A stretch of 64,000 nucleotides of DNA from Symbiodinium natans (GCA_905221605.1 CAJNDS010001557.1:588501-652500); one strand, 5' to 3'; numbered from the stretch's first letter, positions 10,457 to 21,414 are shown. Numbers and translations: made by a program. The notes: generated by a model from the letters alone, not told the origin.

Positions 10457-10817
10457 GTTTGGGGTTTAGGGTTTAGGGTTGAGGGTTTAGGGTGAAGGGT
10501 TTAGGATTTAGGGTTTAGGGTTGAGAGTTTAGGGTGTGGGGTGTAGGGTTTAGGATTTGAGGGCGGGTTTAATGTTTTAGGGTTCAGGGTGTAGGGTGTC
10601 AGGGTTGCCGGGTTGAGGGTTTAAGGTTTTAGGGCTTAAGGTTCGGGGTGGAGGAGTTGCTGGGCGGGTTAAGGCGTACAGGGCTTGTATCGGGAGAGCA
10701 GAAGGCCTAGCTCTACGTGCGCTTTTCATGCGCCCTAAACGCCTAAACGCTCTAAACCCTAAACCCTGAACCCTAAACCCTAAGCCCTGGAACCCTGAAC
10801 CCCTCTGCAAAGCCCAG

Positions 10818-10888
10818 TTCACCAATTTCATCACCCCTCCGCCGATCTTGCTCCTGGTGCGGCTGCTTATGACAAGCTACCTGACTGG
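10818..10888 (+). CDS. Candidate exon, unknown protein
   Basis: It is bounded by GCCCAG and GTTTAGGG. One frame includes PSADLAPGAAAYDKLPDW and another a hydrophobic ITPPPILLLVRLLM. Position and boundaries fit an exon; the frame is uncertain. Confidence 0.45.
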
Positions 10889-11015
10889 GTTTAGGGTTTA
10901 GGGTTTAGGGTTTGCTGTGATAGGGCATAGATGCTGTGAAGGTTAGGTTTCGGAACAAGCTCGAAAGCTTCGTGAGGTGCGAAGAGCAGCTTTTGGCCCG
11001 GTTGTGGAGGGCCAC

Positions 11016-12612
11016 CTAACACTTTTCTCCCACCCCACACCGTTTAGGCCGAAACTCAGATCCGTCCTCAAGCTGGATTCGGTCCCCTCTCTTCAGGAGC
11101 GGGACCTTCGAGTGATCGTACCCGTTGGCTTTGTGGTACCGAATCACTCGGAGCATGGGCACCTCCCCATACCCACCGTCCTTTCCTCGGCGGAACAACC
11201 GTCCCCGCCCGTCTTGACGAAAAGGGTCAAGAGGTGCGGAGGGGCTGATCCCCAGGTTGGGCGGAAGAGAGGCGCCATGGCAGGCCGCCTGATGCAAGTG
11301 GTATTGCACCAGCGACTCAAAGGCCAGCCCGCATCCAGGAGCTGAGCATCCATAGTGGCCGTCAGCATTGGGGCGAGGCACCTCTGGGGCCGGGGCGGAC
11401 CGGACGGTCCCGCCTCTTGAAGGCCTGGCGGAACTGCTCGATCCCGCACCCCCGGGGGCATCCTGACCATCGTCAGACACCTCTTCCCCGTCGGCGCCTT
11501 CCCCGCCCGATTCTCTCCCCCACGGCGCAGAGTTTTGAGGGATTCCTCACGCTTGGTGATCTTTTCTAACTTCACCATCGCGGTTCCCGCCACCTCCAGT
11601 ATTCTCGACTGGAGTTTCTGCGCTCTCAGAAGAGCTTCGGACCGCGCGAGGTACTCCTTCGCGGTGCTGACCACCGATTGGCCAAGTTCGAGGACTCCTT
11701 CCTCTATGCTCCCGGCCTGGGCCCCACCAGCGGGCTCTTCGTCCTCCTTCACCTTGACCGCGGCTCGGGGCGCCCGCGTGTCGGGAAGATCCGAGCTGGA
11801 ACTATCTTCCTCGACACCTTCAGCTTCTTGGGCTGCCTCTTCCTCGAGCGAGTCTTCGGCCTCGAGGGCATTGGGGCCAGGGACGTTGCACCTAGGATAC
11901 TCCTTGGGCTTCGCTGGAAAGATCGAAGTCTTAGGAGCCCCTGAAGCACGCCCTTTGGCCTTAGGCGCGGCCTTAGGAGGGGTAACAGGTCGGGCGGCCC
12001 CCGCGGCCATGACACGGCCCGCAGGGGCCAGCACAACCGTCGAGGAGCTCGCCGCGCCACTGCTGGCCGCAGCAGCTTGGGACGCTTGGACCGTGCCCAG
12101 TTTCGGTCCTCGCCCCAACGGCGGGTGGGGGCCCGCACTGATGTCGCCTAAACTCCTTAGGTCGACATGCTGGATCAACCGATCCACTTCTAACTCAGCT
12201 ATTAAGATGGAGTAAACAGCTGAGCCTTTGGGGAGTGCCCAGATGCGGGAGATGCCGGTGGCTCTAATCTGGCCAGTGAGAGCCACCCCATCTGCTCCCG
12301 CATAGATAGGCACTCCGGCGTCCCGCAGGACCGCCAACCGGACCTCGACTATGCAAGTCGATCCGCGGCAGAACCCGCGTCTCCCGTCCTCCCACTGCGT
12401 GGGGCAGTGCCCTAGGACGTAGTGCACCCCGAGGCGGCCTCCCGGCCCGCCGCCGGGGGCGGCGCCTCAGCCCCTCGACCTCGATGGGACCAGTATTCCT
12501 GGGACCCCCCGCTGCGCCCCCCCCTGGGCCCCTCACCGCAGCGTGCCCAGGGACCAGGGGGCTTCAGGCCAGGTTTTCTGTTCTTTTTTCTACCCCCTGA
12601 CCTCTCCCGCAC
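11016..12612 (-). pseudogene. RNA 2'-phosphotransferase-like (Tpt1/KptA) plus zinc-finger ORF, frameshifted
   Basis: On the minus strand a frame near 12427-12140 reads VHYVLGHCPTQWEDGRRGF, then an IVEVRLAVLRDAGVPIYAG stretch and GVALTGQI. This resembles the C-terminal half of the Tpt1/KptA fold, which has a VH...GRR...V-x-VD...G..fy.S.N.V.LT pattern and removes the splice-junction 2'-phosphate with NAD. The middle is Ala/Pro/Glu-rich. A later frame (11480-11016) has SDDGQDAPGG and a finger-like CSAPGC...H...H cluster. The frame changes at a C-run near 11516-11520 and again near 12427, so the copy looks decayed or the homopolymers are misread. It may be part of a dispersed repeat. The family match is by pattern only. 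Confidence 0.4.
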
Positions 12613-12689
12613 CTGGCTCCCTTCCCCTGGCCCCCCTGGCCCCCCTGGCCCCCCTAGCCCCCCTCACCCAACTGTAGGGGGGCCTAGGC

Positions 12690-13330
12690 CTTGAGTTTAG
12701 GGTTAAGGGTTTAGGGCGCAGGGCTCGAGGTTGAGGGTGTTCGGGGTAGCCAAAAACCTTCCACCCCCAAGTTTCTCCTGAATCTCCAGCCCCCAAACCC
12801 AGATAGGTTTCAGGTTTGGGCTGGCGGGGTTTGGGGTTTTGTTTTTTGGGGCTTAGCAGTCAAAGCTCTGCAGCTAAACCAAACCCCCAGACCCCTGGTC
12901 TTGAAAAGCATGAACAAGCCCCTGACTGCCAATCCCTAAACCTAAACCCTAAACCCTAAACCCTAAACCCTAAACCCTAAACCCTAAACCCTAAACCCTA
13001 AACCCTAAACCCTAAACCCTAAACCCTAAACCCTAAACCCTAAACCCAAACCCCTGAAAACAGCCCACAAGCCCTGACCTGAAACAACACGGGGGTTTAC
13101 GAAAATAAGGGGCCCCGGGTGTAGGACCCCGAAGAGGTACCCCCGAATATCGTAAACCCTACACCCTACACCCTCAACCCCAAACCCTAAACCCTCAACC
13201 CTTAACCCTTAACCCTAAACCCTAAACCCAAAACCCTAAACCCTAAACCCCAAACCCCAAACCCTAAACCCTAAACCCTAAACGCAAACCCTTAACCCTA
13301 AACCCTAAACCCTGAAACAACACAAGCTGT
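12690..13330. repeat. Heptamer-rich tract with a small inverted-repeat element (13091-13160)
   Basis: Mostly degenerate TTTAGGG then CCCTAAA arrays. GGGGGTTTACGAAAATAAGG (from 13091) pairs with CGAATATCGTAAACCCT, a relative of the element at 7354. No coding piece is recognised. Confidence 0.6.
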
Positions 13331-13338
13331 CTCGAGGG

Positions 13339-13626
13339 GTGTCCCGCCGCTGGAAGGACGGATGTTTTGGAAGCTCCTTGCTCCGGGGTTGGTGTTGGTT
13401 TGGGTTTTTCCCCATGTGCCCTGTCAGATACCAGAAAAACCTCCTAGCAAGGTGCACCTTGATACTATTTTTGGGGAGTTGGGGTGGCGAGGGGGGGCGG
13501 GGGGCAGGCAGAATTTGGATTTTCGCTTGTGGGGTTTTCGCGCATCGGCCTTTGGAGAGGGCCGCTTTTTCGGGAGTTTCTTTCGCGTTTCCGAAGGGAG
13601 AACAGAAACCCTAAAGCCCTCAACGC
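13339..13626 (+). other. Open frames, unrecognised
   Basis: Two overlapping plus-strand frames (including PSKVHLDTIFGEL and ARCTLILFLGSWGG) lie between CCCTAAA and TTTAGGG-type arrays, the expected exon position. No family is recognised and exon edges are unclear. Confidence 0.3.
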
Positions 13627-13952
13627 CTGTGCAGGGTTCAGGGTTCAGGGTTCAGGGTTCAGGGTTGAGGGTTTAGGGTTTAGGGTTTAGGGCTCTAGAC
13701 CTTCCCTAAGTCCTATCCGACCCAAGACCTTAAATTTTGAGCCCGAAACACTGAAGTCCCTAAACCCTGAACCCCGCACCCTAAATACCTAACCCTAAAC
13801 CCCACCCTCCCCCCCCCCCACCCTAAACTCTAAACTCTAAACCCTAAACCCTAAACCCTAAACCCTAAACCCTAAACCCAAAACCCTAAACCCTAAACCC
13901 TAGACCTTAGACCCTAAACCCTAACCTCCCCCCTCCCTCCAACTTGAAGAAG

Positions 13953-14041
13953 GACCCGATTCTTTTGGGAGCGCTGGCACTTTCCCAAGCCATGCGGCTT
14001 GGCCCAGCGGTCGGGATGCTCCATTTAGCGCCAGGTGCTGG
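13953..14041 (+). CDS. Candidate exon 1 of series B1 (unknown protein)
   Basis: After TTGAAGAAG it reads DPILLGALALSQAMRLGPAV and on to APGA, ending in phase 2 before GTTTAGGG. Four following candidates keep this frame open across four predicted introns. Confidence 0.6.
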
Positions 14042-14158
14042 GTTTAGGGTTTAGGGCTTGGGGTTTGGGGTTTAGGGTTGTTGAGCCTAACCCCTAAACC
14101 CTAAACCCTAAACCCTGAACCCTGAACACTGAACCCTGAGCCCCATGCCTGTGCCGAG

Positions 14159-14221
14159 GTATGTGGCAGCGTCTCCCAGCCGTTTAGCCTTCTTCATGGG
14201 TGTAGCGGTCCAACAGGCCGG
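14159..14221 (+). CDS. Candidate exon 2 of series B1
   Basis: One leading base, then YVAASPSRLAFFMGVAVQQA, ending in phase 2 before GTTTGGGGTTTTGGG. The entry phase matches the previous exon. It is mildly hydrophobic. Confidence 0.6.
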
Positions 14222-14316
14222 GTTTGGGGTTTTGGGGGTTTAGGGTTTCGGGTTTAGGGTTTTGGGGTGTGGGGTTTGGGGCTTAGGGTTTGGGGTCTGG
14301 CAGGGGCTTGAAGAAG

Positions 14317-14393
14317 GTGTTTCAGGGCCCTGCAAGGTTTCCGGGCTCGGGGGATGAATGTGAGACCTTCGCCCCTACACCGGAGACCTTTGG
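14317..14393 (+). CDS. Candidate exon 3 of series B1
   Basis: It follows TTGAAGAAG with one leading base. It reads CFRALQGFRARGMNVRPSP and ends in phase 1 before GTTTAGGG. The phases fit both sides. Confidence 0.5.
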
Positions 14394-14429
14394 GTTTAGG
14401 GTTACCAGAAGAAACATGCTCCCCAAGCC

Positions 14430-14600
14430 CGAAGCCCTAAGCCCTCACACTTCCCTAAGCCCCCTAAGCCCCCTAAGCCCCCTAAGCCCCCTGCTAAGCC
14501 CCCTACTAAGCCCCCTACTAAGCCCCCTACTAAGCCCCCTAAGCCCCCTAAGCCTCCTAAGCCTGCGGCCCTAAAGCCGTAAGCCCTACAGCCCTAAGCC
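14430..14600. repeat. AAGCCCCCT short tandem repeat
   Basis: Units of CCCCCTAAG and CCCCCTACTAAG alternate in a C-rich variant of the heptamer array. It lies in a predicted intron. Confidence 0.8.
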
Positions 14601-14854
14601 CGAAGCCCTTAACGTTTGACCTCAAAAAGCCGAAACCCCGAACCTACGCAAGCTAAACCCCAAAGCCCCCCAAACCCTAAGCCCTAAACCCTAAACCCTG
14701 AACCCTAAACCCTAAACCCTAAACCCTCATCCCTGAACCGTGAACCTAAACCCTAAACCCCAAGCCCTAAACCCTAAACCCTAAAACCCTAAAGAACCCC
14801 AAAGCAGCCTCAGTTGGCATCCCGACTCCCAACAGGTGGCTCCCGTAGACGAAG

Positions 14855-14908
14855 GTTACTCCGACAGCCCCCCGAGATGCGGTTGTTGGGAGCTTGTGGC
14901 TTTTGGGG
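14855..14908 (+). CDS. Candidate exon 4 of series B1
   Basis: Two leading bases after GACGAAG, then YSDSPPRCGCWELVAFG, ending in phase 1. The entry phase fits exon 3. The donor is GTTGAGG. Confidence 0.45.
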
Positions 14909-15262
14909 GTTGAGGAACTTAAGTTAGACTTTAGGGATTCAGGAGTTTAGGGTATGTAGGTGTTGGGGCTTCAGTAATTTCAGGTTCAGAGGGTTTAGGG
15001 GGTTTGGGGTTGGGAGGGTTTCGTTTTTTTTTTAGGGGGGGGGGACTCAGTGTTCTCAGAACAAGTTACAGGGTCTTGGGGGAGGGTGCTTGGTAGGCCT
15101 TCTGGCTTCAGGTTTGGGGGTTTTGGTGCCTTAGTCGAGGGTTTGGGGCGTTTGGGTTTCGGGTTTCCCTAAACCCTAAGCCCTAAACCCTACATCTAAA
15201 CGCGAAACCCTAAACCCTAAACTCTAGACCCTGAAGCCTCAACCCGAAAACCTAAACCCAAG

Positions 15263-15336
15263 GGCTCGTCCGAGGCCTTGTTGTGGCTTACTGCAGCCTC
15301 TTCATTCTGACCGTCTTCTCGCTGCTCCTCGGATCT
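15263..15336 (+). CDS. Candidate exon 5 of series B1 with membrane helix
   Basis: Two leading bases after ACCCAAG, then LVRGLVVAYCSLFILTVF and SLLLGS, a clear membrane-spanning segment of about 20 residues. It ends in phase 0 before GTGTGG, which runs straight into a CCCTAAA array rather than TTTAGGG. It suggests that series B1 encodes a membrane protein of unknown role. Confidence 0.5.
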
Positions 15337-15519
15337 GTGTGGAACCCTAAACCCTAAACCCTAAACCCTAAACCCTAAACCCTAAACCCTAAACCCTAAA
15401 CCCTAAACCCTAAACCCTAAACCCTAAACCCTAAACCAACCCTAAACCCTAAACCCTAGACCCGAAACCCCAAACCCTAGACCCTAAACCCTAAACCTTC
15501 TCCGGTTTTTGGAAGGTTT

Positions 15520-15640
15520 TTGCGCCCTCAGAGCGGCCCCCTCTGGTCCCCCAAGGACCAGGGGGCGCGGGCCTTCGGCCAACCCCCCCCCCCACCTTGG
15601 GATCGCACGCAGCCAATTCTGAGACCCGTCTAGGGTTTAG
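15520..15640. repeat. GC-rich hairpin
   Basis: CCCCCTCTGGTCC and GGACCAGGGGG form a compact inverted repeat near 15537-15570, followed by a C-run. No coding piece is recognised. Confidence 0.5.
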
Positions 15641-15879
15641 GGTTCAGGGGTTAGGGTTTAGGGTGGCCAAGAAATTGATTTAATCAAGGAGAGGAAGTTT
15701 CTGGAAGCGCGCATGTAGATGCCGAGCCCAGTGAGAAAAGTGGATAAATATTTCCAATGGAAAGGGGTTCTGGGAGGGTGGGGTGATGCCAAGTGCATCG
15801 TGATGTTTGGGGGCCTTGTGAATCGCCAGCCCTAGCCAGTCGTAAACCCCAAGCCCTAAACCCGGCGGTCCCGACCACA

Positions 15880-16380
15880 CCTCAATTCAAATACCCAGGG
15901 TCCATGATTTCCTGGAAAAACTCACTTGAACACGCCTTCCGCCATGGAGCGGCACTGGCAGAAGAGGCATATAAGAAGTGGCATTTGGTGTGGAACAGTT
16001 ACCTAACCGTAACCAGGGCAGTACTCATATTCCAGACCACGTTCACACCCGGTGCTTTTGTACGGCCTAGACCTCCTCACCCTACCCATAAACACCTACC
16101 AGTACCGCGAATTGACGCATACTTCCATTGTTTTTTCCAAGGATCCATAAGGATCAGGGCCTCTTTCTCTTCGTGCATCTTCAATCTGATAGTTTGGGAA
16201 CAATCCCGAAGGCTGCAACTTCCCTCTACAGTCCTACTTGATCTAGCCCCTCGCGCAGAGCCAGTTCATGCCGTAGTCTTTGCAGCAGCACATAAGGACT
16301 CTTTACCAAGGCCGCGCATCAACCCTCACGATAAGTACACTAAGATTGCACGCATCATGCGAACCCCGATAAATGGTACC
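15880..16380 (+). mobile_element. Decayed LINE fragment (reverse transcriptase C-terminal region)
   Basis: The frame reads FKYPGSMISWKNSLEHAF, then RHGAALAEEAYKKWHLVW and later LPVPRIDAYFHCFF. This follows the YLG...I..R...A...Y.KL..vW pattern after the catalytic core of non-LTR retrotransposon reverse transcriptases. The catalytic part is absent, so this is a 5'-truncated copy. It lies in a predicted intron between exon series. Confidence 0.65.
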
Positions 16381-16869
16381 TAGTTCCCTCATTCCCCGAT
16401 AAGAACCAACGGGTAAGTTCTAAATCTTGTATTCTAAAGTTCAGGGTTTAGGGTTTAGGGTTTAGGGTTTAGGGTTTAGGGTAAGCCCTTACCCCGGAAA
16501 CCCCTGAAACTTCAGCCCTAAACCCGAAGCCTGAGACTGCGACACCTTCACAAGCTATCGCAAGCCTCAGACAGACTGGGTTTAGTGTTCAGGGTTCAGG
16601 GTTTAGGGCTAGGATTTAGGGTTCAGGGGCCTGACCTTTAGTGCCCTCCCTCGAACGTGGGCCTGTGCCGGCCCAGCAGTAGCAAAGCCTTCAACTTTGG
16701 ATGAGGAAGCGCTAAATACCCTAACCCTCAACCCTTTCGCCCTAAGCGATGAACCCTACACCCTAGTCCTAAACCCGAAACCCGAAACCCTAAACCCTAA
16801 ACCCTAAACCCTAAACCCTAAACCCTAAACCCTACACCCCAAGTCCCAAACTCTGGGTTCCGATTACAG

Positions 16870-16946
16870 GATGCCTCTACGCTGCCGCTCGCTGCTGCCG
16901 ATGTTGCTCTGGGTACCGGGCTGCCGCTCGGCCGTGTGATGTCAAG
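16870..16946 (+). CDS. Candidate exon, series B2 (unknown protein)
   Basis: After GATTACAG it reads DASTLPLAAADVALGTGLPL and GRVMS, ending in phase 2 before GTTTAGGG. CCCTAAA lies on the left and TTTAGGG on the right. It is one of the cleanest exons in the window. Confidence 0.7.
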
Positions 16947-17072
16947 GTTTAGGGTTTCGGGTTTAGGGGGGCGGTGGTTGTGTCAAAACTGTTCAACCAA
17001 GGCTTATGAGGGTGTCTTGCGTGCAAGGTTCCAGGGTAACACGCCGCGCAGAAGCTGGGATCCTCCCTTCAG

Positions 17073-17160
17073 GCTACTTGGTGCTCACGCTACCGCTTCC
17101 AGAAGACATCGCAGACAGGACAACCTCCAACAGGCTGCTTGGGTCGGTTGCGGGCTTCGG
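17073..17160 (+). CDS. Candidate exon, series B2
   Basis: It takes the phase-2 end of the previous exon, then reads LLGAHATASRRHRRQDNLQQ and AAWVGCGLR, ending in phase 0 at GTTTAGGG. The segment is basic. The protein is unknown. Confidence 0.55.
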
Positions 17161-17183
17161 GTTTAGGGTTTAGGGTTTAGGGT

Positions 17184-17426
17184 TTAGGCTTCGAGGGTTT
17201 CAAGGTTTTGGAGGGAGGGTTTTTTGGGTTTCCTGGCGGGAAGGGGCCCCTGTCGGTTCCACGGCCTCAAGGCCCAAAAGCCCTGAATGATGTGAGCTTG
17301 TGGCTGCCGCAGAGCGGGTGGACCCCACAAGACAAAAGCAACAAAGAAAAGAATCCCCGGCAGCAACTCCAAATTCGAACTTGAGAGCTTGTTAAGGAGC
17401 TGAATATCAAGTTCCCGCAGGTACAT
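17184..17426 (-). other. Unassigned open frame
   Basis: The minus strand has an 80-codon frame with LRELDIQLLNKLSSSNLELL and a hydrophobic GILFFVAFVLW. It occupies an intron-like interval between plus-strand exons. It may be an unrelated gene piece or chance. Confidence 0.3.
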
Positions 17427-17674
17427 ATCCCTAAACCCTAAACCCTAAACCCTAAACCCGAAACCCTAAACCCTAAACCCTAAGCCTTAAACCCTAAACC
17501 CTAAACCCTGAACTCGAGACCCTAAACCCTAAACCCTAAACTCTAAACCCTAAACCCTAAACCCTAAACCCTATTCGGGTTTGTTGTTTATCAGCCCGGC
17601 GAAGCTCTGCATAAACCTTGTAGAAGCCCGATAGCGCCCCCTTTGACGTCCCCGGATGTTAACCCTACACAAAG

Positions 17675-17712
17675 TTCAGTGGATTCCTGAACTTCTTTGT
17701 GGCCCTAAGCCC
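17675..17712. repeat. Short hairpin
   Basis: CACAAAGTTCAG and CTGAACTTCTTTGTG form a near-perfect stem around GTGGATTC. Confidence 0.6.
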
Positions 17713-18161
17713 TGAACCCTAAACCCTAAACCCTAAACCCTAAACCCCAAACCCTCAACCCTCAACCCTAAACCCTAAACCCTGAACCCTGAGAAACCCT
17801 GAACCCTGCAACCCGAAAGCCTTGACTTCCAAACCTCTCAGCCTCGACCCCTGCACCCCTAAACCCTAAACCTCCTGAACTACTTAAATCGCTGAAGGGG
17901 GCTTAGGGCTTAGGATTTAGGGTGTAGGGTTTAGGGTTTAGGGTTTAGGGTTTAGGGGGTGTCGGGAGAGATCCGGCAGTTTCTGAATGGTGAAGGGTTC
18001 AGGGCTACGGGTGGCTTTGGGCCTTGCTTGGCTGACCATGTACCCCTAAACCCTAAACCCTAGGCCGTAAACCTTAAACCCTAAAACCCTAAACCCTAAC
18101 CCTAAACCCTAAACCCTAAACCCTAAACCCCAAACCCTAAACCCTTAAACCCTCTGAGCAG

Positions 18162-18266
18162 GCTCACCTGCGCGCTTTCGCTGCTGATTCAAAGCTTGAT
18201 AGTCGGGGACCTCAGGTGTTCCAACACCCTCCGAACTTCCGCACCAAAGGTTCCCTTAAACCCGCG
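18162..18266 (+). CDS. Candidate exon, series B2
   Basis: It begins after CTGAGCAG and reads 35 codons in phase 0 (AHLRAFAADSKLDSRGPQVF, PPNFRTKG), ending in phase 0 before GTTTAGG. Array placement supports an exon. The protein is unknown. Confidence 0.65.
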
Positions 18267-18708
18267 GTTTAGGTATGAGGTAGGGTTTCGGGTCTAGGGA
18301 TTCGGGCCCTAAGCCACAGAACCCGAAACAAAACCCTAAAGCCCCGTGAGCCCTGAGCCCTTCATCTTTAGAAGGGGGGGGTGGGGGAACGCTAAACCCT
18401 AAACCCTAAACCCTAAACCCTAAACCCTAAACCCTAAACCCTAAACCCTAAACCCAAAAACCCTAAACCCTAAACCGTACGCTGTTCGTTTTGGTGCATG
18501 CCGCCCGAGGACAGGAGATCGTGGGGAGCGCAAGTCCCTGCACCTCAAACACCCCCCAAAACCCCCCAAACCCAACACTCCTAAACCCTAAACACCCCTA
18601 AAACCCCTAAACCCTAAACTCCTAGACCCTAGACACCCCTAGAACCCCTAAACCCTAAACTCCTAAACCCTAAACATCCCCTAACAACTAAACCCTTTTT
18701 GTCATCAG

Positions 18709-18791
18709 AGGCCCTGGCGGCCAAGAGCCACGTAGAGCCACGTGGCTATCAAGAAGGGTATGGCCCGGCTTTTTTTCGTTCTTGGAGCGGG
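18709..18791 (+). CDS. Candidate exon, series B2
   Basis: Two leading bases after GTCATCAG, then ALAAKSHVEPRGYQEGYGPA and FFRSWSG, ending in phase 0 before a canonical GTAAGC donor. A 22-nt piece at 18519-18540 could supply the entry phase but is too small to call alone. Confidence 0.6.
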
Positions 18792-19125
18792 GTAAGCTGT
18801 AGGGTGCCCTGGTGTTTAGGGTTTAGGGTTTGTACCCTGGGTTTGAGGGTTGAGAGTTTAAGGGGGTGATTTGGGTTTTAGGGTTTAAGGGCGTACGTTT
18901 GGGGTTTAGAGTTTAAGGGCCTGCCCTGGGGTTTCACAATAATAGTACAGGGTTCAGGGTTTAGGGGGTGCTCTGGGGTTTAGGGTTTCGGGTCTTTGCG
19001 GAGATTCTTCTGAAAGGACGCAGCAGTCTGCACGGGCGCTTGTCGATGGCGAGTTGCTATACGCCTCCCTAAACCCCAAACCCTAAACCCAAAACCCTGA
19101 ACCCTGAACCCTAAACCCTATCCAG

Positions 19126-19175
19126 AACATACTCATTTTCAATGAAACCGGCCAGCCCCCATCCCTGAACCCAAG
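19126..19175 (+). CDS. Candidate exon, series B2
   Basis: It follows TATCCAG and reads NILIFNETGQPPSLNP in phase 0, ending in phase 2 before GTTTAGGGTTTAGGG. It matches the phase-0 end of the exon at 18709-18791. Confidence 0.65.
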
Positions 19176-19360
19176 GTTTAGGGTTTAGGGTTTAGGGCTT
19201 GGGTTTAGGGTTTAGGGTTTAGGGTTTAGGGTTTAGGGTTTAGGGTCTAGGGTTTAGGGTTTAGGGTTTAGGGTTTAGGGTTTAGGGTTTAGGGTTTAGG
19301 GTTTAGGGTTCAGGGTTTAGGGTTTAGGGTCTTAAGGTTTGTCTAGGGTGGCTTCTTCAG

Positions 19361-19406
19361 GATGTCCGACCGCGTGAGCTTCGCCAGCAAGATGCAGCAA
19401 AGCAGG
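19361..19406 (+). CDS. Candidate exon, series B2, unusual donor
   Basis: It takes one base after TTCTTCAG, then reads MSDRVSFASKMQQSR. The frame continues well from the previous exon. The right edge has no GT; a GA donor (GGACAG), as reported for some dinoflagellate introns, would give the phase needed by the next exon. The edge is inferred. Confidence 0.45.
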
Positions 19407-19622
19407 GACAGACCCCCCTAAACCCTAAACCCTAAACCCTAAACCCTAAACCCTAAACCCTAAACCCTAAACCCTAAACCCTAAACCCTAAACGCTAAAC
19501 CCTAAACCCTAAACCCTGAACCCTAAACCCTAAACCCTAAACCCTAAACCCTAAACCCTAAAACCCTAAACCCCTAAAACCCTAAACCCTTAACCCTAGA
19601 ATGAACCCCAAGCCCCCCGCAG

Positions 19623-19705
19623 GAGCTCTTTACGGAGAAGCTCCGGAGGATGCAGGCAGAGCAGCAAGCCGAGCATGGGCCCTTCAGCCGTCAAGGCCGC
19701 TTGGG
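19623..19705 (+). CDS. Candidate exon, series B2
   Basis: It begins after CCCCGCAG and reads ELFTEKLRRMQAEQQAEHGP, then FSRQGRL, in phase 0, ending in phase 2 before GTTTAGGG. The composition suggests a charged helix. The reading two bases later is also open. Confidence 0.6.
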
Positions 19706-20180
19706 GTTTAGGGTTTAGGGTTTGGGGTTTAGGGTTTAGGGTTTAGGGTTTGGGGTTTAGGGTTTAGGGTTTGGGGTTTGGGGTTTAGGGTTTAGGGTTT
19801 GGGGTTTGGGGTTTAGGGTTTGGGGTTTAGGGTTTAGGGTTTGGGGTTTGGGTTTGTTTAGGGTTTGGGGTTTGGGTTTAGGGTTTGGGGTTTAGGGTTT
19901 TAGGGTTTGGGGGGTTTGGGGTTAAGGGGGGGGTTTTTGGGGTTTGGGGGGTTTGGGGTTTAGGGTTTAGGGTTTGGGTTAGGGTCTAGGTTTGGGGGTT
20001 AGGTTTAGGGTTTAGGGTTTGGGTTTAGGGGTTTAGGGTTTGGGGTTAGGGTTTAGGGTTTGGGGTTTAGGGTTTAGGGTTTAGGGTTTGGGGTTTAGGG
20101 TTTAGGGTTTGGGGTTTAGGGTTTTGGGCTTGGGGTTTTAGGGTTTTGGGCTTGGGGTTTTAGGGCTTAGGGTTTTCAGG
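19706..20180. repeat. Long TTTAGGG/TTTGGGG mixed array
   Basis: About 475 bp of G-rich heptamer variants, mostly TTTAGGG and TTTGGGG with occasional 6-, 8- and 9-mers. The G-rich strand could form quadruplexes (inference). Confidence 0.9.
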
Positions 20181-20680
20181 GTTTTGGCTTGGGGTGTGCT
20201 CGGCAAGCTCAAGCCAGCCAAAGCAATTCACATGTCGAATATGTTCATGCTTTTCTGCATATTCGGACAGCAACTTTTACAGAAGTCAAAGTTTCAGATT
20301 GATGGGGCATTTCTAGGCCGAAGATATTCGGGTCTAGACTCGTATCCGAATGATGCGACATTTTGGAAGTCAAGTTTCAGGTTTCCGTCGCAAAACCGAG
20401 GGGCTTTCCAGGTGTCGCGTCCAAACCCTCCTAAACCGGCCTCAAAACTTCAGGAATAGGGAGATCTCATGTCCGGGATATGGACTTGCAGAGAAAAAGA
20501 GAATTAGTCTAAACTTCACCCCTCTTGTTTCTTGTTTTGGTTCTTGTATTCATTCTTCGAAAATCAGAGAAGTAGAGAATTGATAGACATGCACAGTACG
20601 CAGCCCCCCACATTTGCTTGTCGAATATCAGAGGAGCAGAGAATTATACTAAATTCCACGCCTTTGGGATTGTTAGTTTG
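20181..20680. other. Unassigned unique sequence
   Basis: A 91-codon plus-strand open frame without a known motif lies in what should be an intron interior. Nothing more can be supported. Confidence 0.3.
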
Positions 20681-20840
20681 GGGTTTGGGGTTTAGGGTTT
20701 AGGGTTTAGGGTTTGGGGCTGCAGGGTTTTGGGGTTTTAGGGAGAGCGAGCTCGTCGGGTTTAGGGGTTTGTTTTAGGTTCTGCGGCCGGAGTTCACATG
20801 TCGGCCAAGCCTTGAAAACTTGGATCCTAAACCGGCAACC

Positions 20841-21192
20841 CCCCCCCCCCCCCCCCCCCCCCCAAACCCTAAGCCCTAAACCCTAAACCCGCAACCCTAA
20901 GCCCGAAACCCTAAACCCTAAACCCTAAGCCCTAAGCCCTAAGCCCTAAGCCCTAAGCCCTAAGCCCTAAACCCTAAACCCTAAACCCGAAACCCTAAAC
21001 CCTAAACCCTAAAGCCCTAAGCCCTAAACCCAAAACCTCCAGCCCACCTGAGCCTTGAGGCAGTGAGGAGAACGATCGCTGCTGGGTTGGACGGATATGT
21101 ATATGTATATATATATATATGTATATGTATATGTATGTATATATATATATATATCTGTGTCTCTGTGTGTCTCTCTGTGTCTCTCTCTCTCT
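20841..21192. repeat. C-run, CCCTAAA/CCCTAAG arrays and TA/CT microsatellites
   Basis: A run of about 24 C is followed by heptamer arrays to about 21040, then TATATG and CTGTGTCT/CTCTCT microsatellites at 21094-21192. Open frames here are repeat artefacts. Confidence 0.85.
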
Positions 21193-21296
21193 CTCTCTGT
21201 GGGTGTAAAAACTCTTGACCCTGAACCAGAAACCCTGAAATAAAAACATATATACATATATATATAGAGCGAATCGGGAATATACGCTCCGATCAG

Positions 21297-21358
21297 GGCG
21301 CGGCCGGGGTAACGTTGATTTAGTTCAACCCTCATCGAGGGATTCGGCCGTCCCCTCG
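21297..21358 (+). CDS. Candidate exon, series B2
   Basis: Two leading bases after CCGATCAG, then RGRGNVDLVQPSSRDSAVPS, ending in phase 0 before GTTTAGG. The protein is unknown. Confidence 0.45.
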
Positions 21359-21414
21359 GTTTAGGTTTTAAGGTTTTTAGGGTTTAGGGTTTAGGGTTCA
21401 GGGTTTAGGGTTTG

